Shown here: positions 16,108-25,397 of the stretch, piece by piece
Numbering within the stretch: position 1 is the first letter of the stretch
Layout of the letters: each line of letters begins with the position of its first letter
Assembly: GCA_000531095.1 (NCBI GenBank)
Contig: HG799462.1
Location: 55,370 to 119,369, forward strand
From: Gemmata massiliana
GTDB lineage: Bacteria; Planctomycetota; Planctomycetia; Gemmatales; Gemmataceae
DNA: 64,000 nt
Direction: 5' to 3'
The notes under the pieces: model-generated
What the model was told of the DNA's origin: nothing
The model's input: the letters and a program-made list of their open reading frames with translations, nothing else
The model's database searches: none
Position numbers and translations under genes: made by a program

Positions 16108-17910
16108 GTGGCTGCGAAAGGGGAATCGGCGGCAAAATCCAGGATGGCAGTATCCGGTTGGTTCTTGCTGAACGGGTTCGTTGTTGCTTCCTGGGTGGCT
16201 CACATCCCGCGGCAAGCGACCGCACTGGAAATACCCCCAGACACACTTGGGCTCGTACTCCTCGGTATGGCGGTGGGATCGATACTGGGAATGACCGCCG
16301 CTCCCGCTACCATCCGCCGCATCGGGGCCGATCGCGCGGCGTGGATCACCGGAATTATCTTCGCCCTGCTGATTCCGCTCCCTATTCTGGCGGGCTCGAT
16401 CACTTTTCTTGGCGTCTCGCTCGTCGTACTCGGAGCTTTTCACGGTCTGCTAGATGTCACCATGAATGCCGCAGCAGCGCGGTGCGAACGCGCCCTCGGG
16501 CGGCCGGTGATGTCCGCGTTCCACGGCTGGTTCAGTGTCGGTATGGTGGTGGGGGTAACGGGCGGCTCCGCATTACTCGCTACCGGCCTCACGCCTGTGG
16601 CGCACGCGGCGCTGGTGGTCGGCATCGGCGTGCTCTTGGTGTCCATGTGCCGCCCGGCTGCTCTTCCCCAATCCGACACCCCCGCCGTCGCGCATGTGAC
16701 TCCTCGCGACACAATCAATCACCGTGCTTACACGCTAGCGGCCATCGCGTTCGTGTGCCTGTTCCTCGAAGGGGCGATGGCGGACTGGGCCGGGCTGCTC
16801 GCGGTCGCGTTCGGGGCGGGGCCAACGGTTGCGCCGCTCGCTTACGCGGCCTTCACCGCGACTTGGGCCGGTGGGCGGTTCCTCGGGGACCGGCTGACCG
16901 CGTCGGTCGGAGATGTCGTGATCGTTCGGGCCGGAGGGCTTTTGGCAGCCGCTGGTATCGGGCTGGCTCTCCTTGCGGGTTCGCCGATCGGTGTGGCAAG
17001 CGGCTGTGCGGTTGCCGGGTTCGGGCTGGCGAACGCGGTTCCGCTCCTCTTCCGCGCCGCGGCGGGAACGGATTCGGCCGGACGCGGACTCGCCCTGGTG
17101 ACCGGAATCGGGTACACCGGCTTTCTGGTCGGCCCGCCACTCGTGGGTTTCACTGCTGCCGCGGTCGGCTTGCCTCGCGCGATGCTCTTGGTCGTTGCCG
17201 GTGGGGTGCTCTTATCCCTCGGAGCGAATGCACTCCGGCGGCGCAAAACCCTTGCGGCACCGACGCAGATCGACTGCCGGGCGGTCCTCTTCGACATGGA
17301 CGGGACGCTGGTCGATTCGACGGTCGCGTGCGAGGTGCTGTGGCGCGAATGGGCGGCCCGCGTCGGGGTCGATCCCGACCCGATCCTCGCGGTTCACCAC
17401 GGCCGGCGGCCCGAAGAAACGCTGCGCCTGACTTACCCGGAACACGCGACGCCCGAAACGGCCGAATGGGTACAGGCCCGGCAGATCGGCGTGACGGACG
17501 GCCTGAAACCCGTTGCCGGTGCGGAGGCGCTTCTGGACGCACTCGCCGGTCGGCCGTGGGCGGTTGTCACGTCGGCGTCGCGGGCACTGGCTGAAAGTCG
17601 GCTCCGAGCGGTTGGCCTATGGCGCGAGGGATTGTTGATCGGGGCAGACGATGTGATCGAAGGGAAGCCGTCACCGGAAGGATACCTGGCAGCAGCCCGG
17701 GCATTGGGCGTACCGCCCGGGGAATGTGTGGTAGTAGAAGACGCGCCGGCCGGTATCGAAGCGGGCACACGAGCGGGAATGGCCGTCATCGCGGTGGCTA
17801 CCACTCACGCGCCCGCTGCTCTTGAAACCCCGCACGTGGTACGCGACCTCGCGGCGGTCTCGGCCACACTCGGGCATACGGGCGGTATTCGTCTCGTGCT
17901 GGTCGGGTAA
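16108..17910 (+). CDS. MFS transporter fused to a HAD-family sugar-phosphate phosphatase
   Basis: A 600-residue fusion. Residues about 1-380 form a 12-helix MFS permease of the YbjJ-like type (GLVLLGMAVGSILGMTAAP, FHGLLDVTMNAAAARCERA, FLEGAMADWAGLL). Residues about 389-590 form a complete HAD phosphatase of the beta-phosphoglucomutase/2-deoxyglucose-6-phosphatase class: motif I LFDMDGTLVDST with nucleophile Asp396 and acid/base Asp398, motif II Ser in VVTSASRALAES, motif III Lys in EGKPSPEGYLAAARALG, and motif IV VVVEDAPAGIEAG. No stop or frameshift separates the two halves. The start is GTG 16108; an ATG twelve codons in is an alternative. A natural reading is uptake or export of a sugar coupled to dephosphorylation in the cytoplasm (inference). 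Divergent DeoR gene is the likely regulator. Confidence 0.87.
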   Translation: MAAKGESAAKSRMAVSGWFLLNGFVVASWVAHIPRQATALEIPPDTLGLVLLGMAVGSILGMTAAPATIRRIGADRAAWITGIIFALLIPLPILAGSITFLGVSLVVLGAFHGLLDVTMNAAAARCERALGRPVMSAFHGWFSVGMVVGVTGGSALLATGLTPVAHAALVVGIGVLLVSMCRPAALPQSDTPAVAHVTPRDTINHRAYTLAAIAFVCLFLEGAMADWAGLLAVAFGAGPTVAPLAYAAFTATWAGGRFLGDRLTASVGDVVIVRAGGLLAAAGIGLALLAGSPIGVASGCAVAGFGLANAVPLLFRAAAGTDSAGRGLALVTGIGYTGFLVGPPLVGFTAAAVGLPRAMLLVVAGGVLLSLGANALRRRKTLAAPTQIDCRAVLFDMDGTLVDSTVACEVLWREWAARVGVDPDPILAVHHGRRPEETLRLTYPEHATPETAEWVQARQIGVTDGLKPVAGAEALLDALAGRPWAVVTSASRALAESRLRAVGLWREGLLIGADDVIEGKPSPEGYLAAARALGVPPGECVVVEDAPAGIEAGTRAGMAVIAVATTHAPAALETPHVVRDLAAVSATLGHTGGIRLVLVG

Positions 17911-18576
17911 CAAAGCACAAACTGATCTGATTGCGCTTATATTCGCCCAGCAGCTCGCTTCTCATCAGCCCGAGCAAGTAAGAGTGTACAGTCACCTGGC
18001 TCCACTCTTTCAATCAAGCTCAAAAAATTACGTTCGTCGCCGCCCGCGGAGCAAATCTCTCCCTGCCCGCACACCCGCTCAAAGATCGCAGGTGTGCCAG
18101 CCTGATCGTCCAACGGCCAGCTACTTTTAGCTCGGCGCGGATCACACACAACCTAAACAATTGGCCATACCACGCCCCGTAAGCTCAGAAACTGTGCAAT
18201 CGAATCGGGTCAAAACAGAAACCACAGTTTCATGCGGGTTGGAAAAGAGAAGGGCCGAGCGACACATCATCCGGGTTCCGAAGCCCTCTTTTCGTGGCTT
18301 TCGCAAATACGGTGCGCAACACACTTGCGCGAGCAGCAGGTACCGGAAATTACCAATCGCATCTCCGTCTCAACGGGTTTCTTTATCGAATGAAATTCAA
18401 GCGAGGTGCCAGGTTTAGAAGCAGGCCGCTCGGAACAGCCGGATCGACCGTAACAAATCGCATTGGTCCGAAGATTGCATTACCCAAAACGCTTGAAACC
18501 GAATCATGGATTCCCAGAGCCTCCCTTACTCGGCGCCCGAATCGGCGCACTAGATAAGTGTGGAGGCAACTAACAA
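17911..18576. other. Long gap without a convincing gene
   Basis: This 666-bp stretch has lower GC than its surroundings and only short frames without codon bias, binding sites or family resemblance on either strand. Its 3' end must hold the promoter of the efflux operon; GGAGG at 18562-18566 is the ribosome binding site of the gene at 18577. I see no tRNA or named RNA in it. It may be decayed coding DNA. Confidence 0.5.
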
Positions 18577-19719
18577 GTGAAAAAATCTATGAAAGTTTCG
18601 CCGATTTTGGCCGTCGCCCTGGCGCTAACGTCCCTCTCCCTACCCGCCTGCCACCAAACGCACGCACAGGAAAAAGAAGAGTCCCACCACGAGCAGCAGA
18701 AGATCGTGGTTACCAGCCCCAAAGCGAAAGACGTCGTCGTCACCCAACAATACGTCTGCCAGATCCGCTCCCAGCGCAACATCGAGGTCCGGGCTCTGCA
18801 GGAAGGGTACCTCGAGCCGATCCCGATCCGGGAGGGCCAGACGGTGAAAACGGGCGACGTGTTGTTCAGCGTGGTGCCCACACTGTACAAGGCGCGGTTG
18901 GAGGCGGAGCAGGCCGAGGCCCAGTTCGCGCGGGTGGAGCGCGATAACGCCAAGAGGCTGTACGAACAGAAGGTGATCTCGATTCAGGAAGTGGCGCTGT
19001 ACGACGCCAAACTCGCGAAGGCCGAGGCCAAGGCCGCGCAGGCGCTGGCCGAACTGAACTTTACCGTGGTCACCGCGCGCTTCGACGGGATCATCGACCG
19101 CCTGTACCAGCAGCAGGGCAGTTTGGTGAAAAAAGAGGATCTCCTCACGACCCTGTCCGACAACAGCGTGATGTGGGTCTATTTCAACGTGCCCGAGGCC
19201 CGCTACCTCGACTACAAACTCCACCAGGGTAAGGCCCAGGATAACGGGCAACTCAAACTCTTGGATTCGCGCATCGAGCTCGTGCTGGCGGACGGCAGCA
19301 AGTTCGATCAGCCCGCCGGCGACACCGTTACCATCGAGGGGAAATTCAACAACGAGACCGGGAACATTCCCTTCCGCGCGGACGTTCCGAACCCGGACCG
19401 CCTGTTGCGCCACAATCAGACCGGTAACGTGTTAATTCACCAAACGGTTCACAACGCCATCGTCATCCCGCAGCGCGCGACGTTCGAGGTTCTCGACAAA
19501 CGGTACGTGTACGTCGTCGGCGAGGACCACGTGGCGCACCAGCGTCTGATCACGATCCAGCACGAAATGGACGACATCTTTATCATCAAGAGCGGGATCG
19601 GAGTGGACGAGAAAATCGTGCTCGAAGGGGTCCGGCAGGTTCACGAGGGCGAGAAGGTGGAGTACGAGTTCCACAAGCCGGAAGACGCTCTGGCGCACCA
19701 AAAAAATCACGCCGAGTAA
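18577..19719 (+). CDS. RND efflux periplasmic adaptor (membrane fusion lipoprotein)
   Basis: A 380-residue AcrA/MexA-type adaptor. The GTG at 18577 is 10 bp after GGAGG, which decides it over ATG 18589. The lipobox LPAC places the lipidated Cys at 25. The lipoyl domain halves are RSQRNIEVRALQEGYLEPI and ARFDGIIDRLYQQQGSLV, separated by a short coiled coil (about 105-155), followed by the beta-barrel (VMWVYFNVPEARYLDYKL) and membrane-proximal domain. First gene of a tripartite pump with the RND transporter (52 bp downstream) and the outer-membrane factor. Confidence 0.93.
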   Translation: MKKSMKVSPILAVALALTSLSLPACHQTHAQEKEESHHEQQKIVVTSPKAKDVVVTQQYVCQIRSQRNIEVRALQEGYLEPIPIREGQTVKTGDVLFSVVPTLYKARLEAEQAEAQFARVERDNAKRLYEQKVISIQEVALYDAKLAKAEAKAAQALAELNFTVVTARFDGIIDRLYQQQGSLVKKEDLLTTLSDNSVMWVYFNVPEARYLDYKLHQGKAQDNGQLKLLDSRIELVLADGSKFDQPAGDTVTIEGKFNNETGNIPFRADVPNPDRLLRHNQTGNVLIHQTVHNAIVIPQRATFEVLDKRYVYVVGEDHVAHQRLITIQHEMDDIFIIKSGIGVDEKIVLEGVRQVHEGEKVEYEFHKPEDALAHQKNHAE

Positions 19720-19771
19720 CCCGTCCGCCGCTCCCGGATACTACGGAACCTAACGAGACCACCTCAGAACC

Positions 19772-22700
19772 ATGTTCACACAGATCCTCCACCGGCCGGC
19801 GCTGGCGATTGTCATTTCGATCCTTCTCTTGTTCCTGGGCGTGCTGGGGATCAAGACGCTCCCGGTGGCACAGTTCCCCAACGTCGCGCCGCCGACCGTT
19901 CAGGTCTCCATTGCGTACCCGGGGGCCAGCGCCAACGTGCTGGTCGATTCGGTTCTGATTCCGCTGGAGCAGTCCATCAACGGCGTCCAGAACATGCGGT
20001 ACATGGTCTCCTCCGCCACCAGTGCGGGCGAGGCGGCGATCCTGATCTACTTCGAGCCGGGCACGGACCCCGATATCAACGTCGTGAACGTGCAGAACCG
20101 GGTCAACATCATGCTGAGCCGGCTCCCGCCGCTGGTGGTGCGGGAGGGGATCCTCGTCAGCCAGGTCGTGCCCAGCATGCTGATGTACGTGAACATTTTC
20201 AGTACCGATCCGAACGCCGACCAGAAAGACCTCTTTAACTTCACCAACGTCAACGTCATGCCCGTGCTCAAGCGGATCCCGGGCATGGGGATCCCCAGGA
20301 ACCTGGGCAACCGCACGTTCGCGATGCGCATCTGGCTGAATCCCGATCGCATGCGCGCCCGCGAGATATCCACCGAAGATGTCATGAAGGCCCTGGCGGA
20401 GCAGAGCATAATCGGCTCGCCCGGGCGAATCGGTCAGGCGACGGGCCAGACGTCGCAGTCCATCGAATACGTCCTGACCTACAAGGGGCGCTACAACAAC
20501 GCGGACGATTACGGGAACATTATTTTGAGGGCGAACGCCAACGGTGAGATCCTGCGGCTCAAAGACGTCTGCGGCATCCCGGACCCGATCAAGGCCCGCC
20601 AGGCGCTGCCGGCCGTCCTCGGCGGGACCGGGGCTGCGGCACTCCCCAAGGCCCCGCCGCCCGGCATCGAACTGGGCTCCGAGTTCTTCGACATTTACTC
20701 GGACATCAACGGGCACCCCGCGGCGTCCATCATTCTCAAGCAAAGCCCCGGCTCCAACGCCGCGGTGGTCATCGAGGAAATCAAGAAGGAACTCGAGAAG
20801 ATCAAGAAGGAATCATTCCCCCCCGGCATGGACTACGAACTCGCTTACGACGTTTCCCGGTTCCTCGACGCTTCTATCGAAAAGGTGCTGCACACGCTGC
20901 TCGAGGCGTTCATTTTAGTATCGCTGGTGGTCTACATGTTTCTCGGAGATTTGCGGTCCACGCTGATCCCGATCCTCGCGGTCCCGGTGTCCCTCGTCGG
21001 GACGTTCTTCGTTTTGCAGTTGATGGGCCTGTCGATCAACCTGATCACGCTCTTCGCACTGGTCCTCGCGATCGGGGTCGTGGTGGACGACGCGATCGTG
21101 GTGGTCGAAGCGGTACACGCGAAGATGGCCGACAAGCACCTGTCGCCGTACCGGGCGACGATGGAAGTGCTCCACGAGATTTCGGGCGCGATCATCGCCA
21201 TCACCCTGGTGATGACGGCCGTCTTCGTTCCGGTGACGTTCATCCCCGGGCCGGTCGGCACCTTCTACCGCCAGTTCGGGATCACGATGGCCACGTCCAT
21301 CGTCCTTTCCGGTCTGGTGGCCCTGACGCTGACGCCCGTACTCTGTGCGATGATCCTCAAGCCCCACGCCGGCGGCCACTCGAACCATACGAACCACGTA
21401 AAAAAGCGGCTCGGGCTGCAAGTCGTTCTGCTGTACGTTGCGGGCGGGGTGCTGGTCCTGGCGCCAATAACGTATCTCGCGTACCACCTTTGGGGAGCGG
21501 TCGGCTTCCTGTTCATTCTGCTGCCCTTTGTGCGGGGGGCGTTTGACCGCGCCGTCGAGAAGGTTACGAGCGGGTACGCCGGGTTTCTTCGGCGCATTGT
21601 GACGCGCCGCGCGTTGAGCATGGCCGTCGTCGGGGGCTTTTCCGCCGGCATTGTTGTCGTCAACACGAAGCTCCCGACCGGCTTCATCCCGGGCGAGGAC
21701 CAGGGCATCATCTACGCGGTCATCCAGACCCCGCCGGGCATGACGCTCGAGTACACCAACGCCAAGTCCCACGAACTCGAGGAGATCGCCAAGGAGGTCG
21801 AAGAAGTCACCTCCGTCACCTCGTTGGCCGGGTACGAAGTTCTGACCGAGGGCCGGGGCTCGAACGCGGGAACCTGCATTATCAACCTGAAAAACTGGAC
21901 CGACCGGAAGCGAACCGCGCGAGAGATTATTGAAGAGCTCGAGCACAAATGCCGCCGGATGTCCAACGTCAACCTCGAGTTCTTTGAGCCCCCCGCGGTC
22001 CCCGGCTTCGGTGCCGCCGGGGGCGTCTCCGTGGTGCTCCTCGACAAGACGAACACGTCCGATTACCAGCGGCTCGGAGAGGTGAACAACAAGTTCATGG
22101 CCGCCCTGAAGGAGCGCAAGGAGTTGACCAACCTGTTCACCTTCTTCGCTACCGACTATCCGCAATACGAACTGATCATCAACGACGATGTGCTCTACCA
22201 GAAGGGGCTGACGAAGGCTAAAGTGCTAGACAATCTTAATATCCAAATTGGTAGCACTTACGAGCAGGGGTTCATCCTGTTCAACCAGTTCTACAAGGTC
22301 TACGTCCAGGCGGCGCCGGAGTTCCGGCGGCTCCCCAAGGATTTGAAGGACATGTTCGTCAAGAGCGAGCGCGAGATCGAGGTCAAGAACGAAAAAACTG
22401 GGAAAATGGAAAAGGTCCGTGTGGAAGGGGAAATGGTTCCCTACTCCGCGTTCATGGAGCTCAAGAAAAAGCAGGGGCTGAACGAGATCACGCGCTACAA
22501 CCTGTACCCCTCCGCCACCATCCAGTGTGCCCCAGCTCCCGGCTACAGCAGCGGGCAGGCCATCAAAGCGATCCAGGAGGTCGCCGCCGACCCCAAAGTC
22601 CTGCCGCGCGGGTACGGGATCGACTGGGCCGGGCTCTCTTACGACGAGTCGAAAAAGGGGAACGAGGCGATTTACATCTTCCTGGTCGTCGTCGCCTTCG

Positions 22701-23338
22701 TTTACCTCGTGCTCGTCGGTCAGTACGAGAGTTTTATCCTGCCGCTGGCGGTGATCCTGTCGCTGCCGATCGGGGTCTTCGGTTCCTTTTTCTGCCTTCA
22801 GGCGATGGGGCTGGCGAACGACGTGTACGCCCAGATCGGTCTGATCATGCTGGTCGGTCTGCTCGGCAAGAACGCGATCCTGATCGTCGAGTTCGCGGTC
22901 CAGCGGCGCCAGGAGGGGCTGTCGCTCAAGGAAGCGGCCATCGAAGGGGGGAAGTTGCGCTTCCGGCCGATCCAGATGACCTCCTTCGCGTTCATCGCGG
23001 GGCTCCTTCCGTTGGTCCTCGCCACCGGCGCCGGGGCGATCGGGAACCGGACCATCGGCACCACGGGGGCCGGCGGGATGCTCGTGGGCACCGTGGTCGG
23101 GGTTCTGATTATTCCCGGCCTGTACTATTTGTTTGGCAAGATGGCCGACGGGCGCAAACTCCTCAAGGACGAGTCGGCCGGACCTCTTAGTGAGATTTTT
23201 GAGCGCACTCCGTTAGAACCGCAGCACGACGAGAGCGACCACTTGCCGTTCGATGCCGGCCCCGCCAACCCGACGCACACCGAGGCTCCGCCCCACCACC
23301 CGCCGTCGGACCCGCATTCCCCGTCGGGCGGAGTTTAA
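19772..23338 (+). CDS. RND-family inner-membrane multidrug efflux transporter (HAE1 type)
   Basis: A 1188-residue AcrB/MexF relative that exchanges protons for drugs. The proton-relay aspartates are Asp439-Asp440 in GVVVDDAIVVVEAVHA (AcrB Asp407/408), and the N-terminal helix, porter repeats (DINVVNVQNRVN; FTFFATDYPQYELIINDD) and the second-half helix motif LVGLLGKNAILIVEFAVQRRQEG are present. It is about 140 residues longer than AcrB because of two insertions: one between helices 6 and 7 (HAGGHSNHTNHVKKR) and one in the second periplasmic loop around residues 870-910 (VKNEKTGKMEKVRVEGEM), plus a His/Pro-rich cytoplasmic tail. Part of its 3' end is duplicated as a relic at 23497-23592. Confidence 0.95.
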   Translation: MFTQILHRPALAIVISILLLFLGVLGIKTLPVAQFPNVAPPTVQVSIAYPGASANVLVDSVLIPLEQSINGVQNMRYMVSSATSAGEAAILIYFEPGTDPDINVVNVQNRVNIMLSRLPPLVVREGILVSQVVPSMLMYVNIFSTDPNADQKDLFNFTNVNVMPVLKRIPGMGIPRNLGNRTFAMRIWLNPDRMRAREISTEDVMKALAEQSIIGSPGRIGQATGQTSQSIEYVLTYKGRYNNADDYGNIILRANANGEILRLKDVCGIPDPIKARQALPAVLGGTGAAALPKAPPPGIELGSEFFDIYSDINGHPAASIILKQSPGSNAAVVIEEIKKELEKIKKESFPPGMDYELAYDVSRFLDASIEKVLHTLLEAFILVSLVVYMFLGDLRSTLIPILAVPVSLVGTFFVLQLMGLSINLITLFALVLAIGVVVDDAIVVVEAVHAKMADKHLSPYRATMEVLHEISGAIIAITLVMTAVFVPVTFIPGPVGTFYRQFGITMATSIVLSGLVALTLTPVLCAMILKPHAGGHSNHTNHVKKRLGLQVVLLYVAGGVLVLAPITYLAYHLWGAVGFLFILLPFVRGAFDRAVEKVTSGYAGFLRRIVTRRALSMAVVGGFSAGIVVVNTKLPTGFIPGEDQGIIYAVIQTPPGMTLEYTNAKSHELEEIAKEVEEVTSVTSLAGYEVLTEGRGSNAGTCIINLKNWTDRKRTAREIIEELEHKCRRMSNVNLEFFEPPAVPGFGAAGGVSVVLLDKTNTSDYQRLGEVNNKFMAALKERKELTNLFTFFATDYPQYELIINDDVLYQKGLTKAKVLDNLNIQIGSTYEQGFILFNQFYKVYVQAAPEFRRLPKDLKDMFVKSEREIEVKNEKTGKMEKVRVEGEMVPYSAFMELKKKQGLNEITRYNLYPSATIQCAPAPGYSSGQAIKAIQEVAADPKVLPRGYGIDWAGLSYDESKKGNEAIYIFLVVVAFVYLVLVGQYESFILPLAVILSLPIGVFGSFFCLQAMGLANDVYAQIGLIMLVGLLGKNAILIVEFAVQRRQEGLSLKEAAIEGGKLRFRPIQMTSFAFIAGLLPLVLATGAGAIGNRTIGTTGAGGMLVGTVVGVLIIPGLYYLFGKMADGRKLLKDESAGPLSEIFERTPLEPQHDESDHLPFDAGPANPTHTEAPPHHPPSDPHSPSGGV

Positions 23339-23496
23339 AGCTGATCGGCCGGTCGGCACCCGCGCGGGAACGACCGGCTCAATGCGGACAGAGTTTCACA
23401 ATGCCCCGGGCCGACCGCGGATTGATGGATCAGCCCTAACGGTCGTCCCGGGTTCCGAATATCCCAATTATAGCGCCTGGATCGCCTAATACTGTT

Positions 23497-23592
23497 AGGC
23501 AAGATTGCCGATTAAGTATGTGGGCTTCCGACCGGGGCGCTAACTCCTCAAGGATGAGGCGGATGAACCTCTCAGTGCGATTTCTGAGCGCA
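23497..23592 (+). pseudogene. Relic of a second RND transporter 3' end
   Basis: Bases around 23497-23592 resemble 23135-23206 in the 3' end of the intact RND gene: GGCAAGATTGCCGA against GGCAAGATGGCCGA, and from 23538 CGCTAACTCCTCAAGGATGA against CGCAAACTCCTCAAGGACGA, continuing to GAGCGCA with roughly 80 percent identity. A short extra stretch separates the two matching blocks. The relic is not open in frame and runs into the first codons of the outer-membrane factor gene. Confidence 0.6.
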
Positions 23593-25170
23593 AAGCGCAA
23601 GAAGCGCGTGGTGGCGCGAGTGATCGCGTGCGGTGCGCTGCTGGTTTTGCCGTCCTGTCGGATCCCCGAACTCCGTCAAGCGGACCCGGGGCCGATTCTG
23701 CCGGCGAGCTTCACTGGGGCGATCAGCGAGGCGCCCAGCGGGACGATTAGCGGGGCGATCGGTGAGGCGGCCGGCGGGACGGTCAGCGGACTGGTCGGTC
23801 CGTCGACCAGCTCGGAAAGTTCGGGCCAGCTCGGGGTCGAAGAGTTTTACAAGGACCGAGTGCTCACGCAATTGATCGACCAGGCGATGGTCAACAATCG
23901 TGAGCTGAAGGTTCTGAACGAAGAGGTCCAGGTCGCCCGGAGCGAGGTTCTGGCGCGACAAGGGGCGTACCTCCCCTTCGTCACCGCCGGGGGCGGCACG
24001 GGCCTGGATCTGTCCAGCCGCTTCACACGCGACGGGGCCGTCGACAGCCAGCTCGACATTCGCCCCAACCAGCCCATTCACAACCCGCTGCCCGATTTCC
24101 GGATGGGTCTCAACCTGTTCTGGCGGCTGGACATCTGGCGGGCACTGCGCAACGCGCGGGACGCGGCGGCCCAGCGATACATCGCCGCCAGCGAGAAGCG
24201 GAACGACTTCGTAACCCGTCTCGTCGCCGAAATCGCCGAGAACTACTACGGGCTGGTGGCGCTCGACAAGCGCCTCGAAACGCTGAACAAAACTATCGAA
24301 CTCCAGCAGCAGAGCCTCGAAATCGCCATCGCCAAGAAGGACGCGGGGCGCGGCACCGAACTGGCTGTTCAGCGCTTCCAGGCTGAAGTGCGGAAGAACC
24401 AGAGCGAAAAGCTGATTACGCTACAGGACATCATCGAGACCGAGAACCGGATCAACTTCCGCCTTAACCGCGTGCCGATGCCGGTCGAGCGCACGTCCGC
24501 GGACTTCTACGATCTCAACATCAACACCCTGAGTGTAGGCGTACCCTCGCAACTGCTCCAGAACCGCCCCGACATCCGCCAAGCCGAGCGCGAACTACAG
24601 GCTGCGGGACTCGATGTGAAGGTCGCACGCGCCCACTTCTTCCCGGACCTGACTATCAGTGCCGGTGTCGGCTACCAAGCGTTCAATCCCAAGTACCTGT
24701 TCAACACCCCGGAAGCCCTGGCCGCTAACGTCGCCGGCGACCTGGTCACGCCGCTAATCAACAAGAAGGCGATCCGGGCCGAGTACCTCAGCGCGAACGC
24801 CAAGCAGTTGGAGAGCGTCTACAACTACCAGCGCATCGTCCTCAACGCCTTCACCGAGGTCGTCAACCGCGTGTCGATGGTGGAGAATTACCGCAAGAGT
24901 ATCGAGATCAAGAAGCAGCAGTTGGCCGCACTCGAGGCCTCGGTCGACTCCGCCAGCAAACTGTTCCAGAACGCCCGTGCGGAGTACGTCGAAGTGCTGT
25001 TGGCGCAGCGCGACTTCATGGACGCGCGAATGGTCCTGATCGAAACGAAGAGGCAACAACTGGGCGCCGTCGTAAACGCCTACCAAGCCCTCGGTGGTGG
25101 TAACTCGTTGGCGGTTCCGCCCGGACCGCCGCTGCCGCCCCACCGGTGGAGGAAGCAACCCCAACCCTAG
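23563..25170 (+). CDS. Outer-membrane efflux lipoprotein (TolC/NodT family)
   Basis: A 535-residue outer-membrane channel of the RND pump. A positively charged leader precedes the lipobox VLPSC (lipidated Cys32). The two OEP repeats follow, with typical segments VNNRELKVLNEEVQVARSEV, FVTRLVAEIAENYYGLVALD, LLQNRPDIRQAERELQAAGL and ARAHFFPDLTISAGVGY. Between the lipobox and the first repeat is a short Gly/Ser-rich tandem repeat (GAISEAPSGTISGAIGEAAG region). ATG 23563 sits directly behind GAGG; ATG 23554 two codons earlier is possible. The first ~10 codons overlap the RND relic, so the present leader was apparently assembled from it. Third gene of the operon, 224 bp after the transporter. Confidence 0.92.
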   Translation: MNLSVRFLSAKRKKRVVARVIACGALLVLPSCRIPELRQADPGPILPASFTGAISEAPSGTISGAIGEAAGGTVSGLVGPSTSSESSGQLGVEEFYKDRVLTQLIDQAMVNNRELKVLNEEVQVARSEVLARQGAYLPFVTAGGGTGLDLSSRFTRDGAVDSQLDIRPNQPIHNPLPDFRMGLNLFWRLDIWRALRNARDAAAQRYIAASEKRNDFVTRLVAEIAENYYGLVALDKRLETLNKTIELQQQSLEIAIAKKDAGRGTELAVQRFQAEVRKNQSEKLITLQDIIETENRINFRLNRVPMPVERTSADFYDLNINTLSVGVPSQLLQNRPDIRQAERELQAAGLDVKVARAHFFPDLTISAGVGYQAFNPKYLFNTPEALAANVAGDLVTPLINKKAIRAEYLSANAKQLESVYNYQRIVLNAFTEVVNRVSMVENYRKSIEIKKQQLAALEASVDSASKLFQNARAEYVEVLLAQRDFMDARMVLIETKRQQLGAVVNAYQALGGGNSLAVPPGPPLPPHRWRKQPQP

Positions 25171-25216
25171 CGACTGGGGTCGGGTGAACTTCAACTCGAC
25201 GGTACAAACCGTCTTC

Positions 25217-25242
25217 AAGACCGCCGGGTTACCGGCGGTCTT
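25217..25242 (+). terminator. Hairpin terminator after the RND operon
   Basis: AAGACCGCCGG and CCGGCGGTCTT form a perfect 11-bp stem around a 4-base loop, 46 bp after the stop of the outer-membrane factor gene. Confidence 0.75.
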
Positions 25243-25397
25243 CGCGTTGACAGGCCAGCACGGTGTGAACCCGCGCTACCGCTCCCGCGACGCTGCTTCT
25301 AATTCTGTCGCGCGTTGCACGGCACCTCGCTCCACGCTACACTCTTTACTACCCTCCCAGCGTCCACCCGCCTCTGCTCCGTAACGGAGTTCCGTCG

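Noticed and set aside
17822-18557. Several short frames in the gap before the RND operon
   Set aside because: No binding sites, no codon bias and no domain; start and stop positions look random.
20915-22165. Long minus-strand frames opposite the RND transporter (also 19586-20743)
   Set aside because: The plus-strand gene is unambiguous; these are complementary-strand artefacts of high GC.
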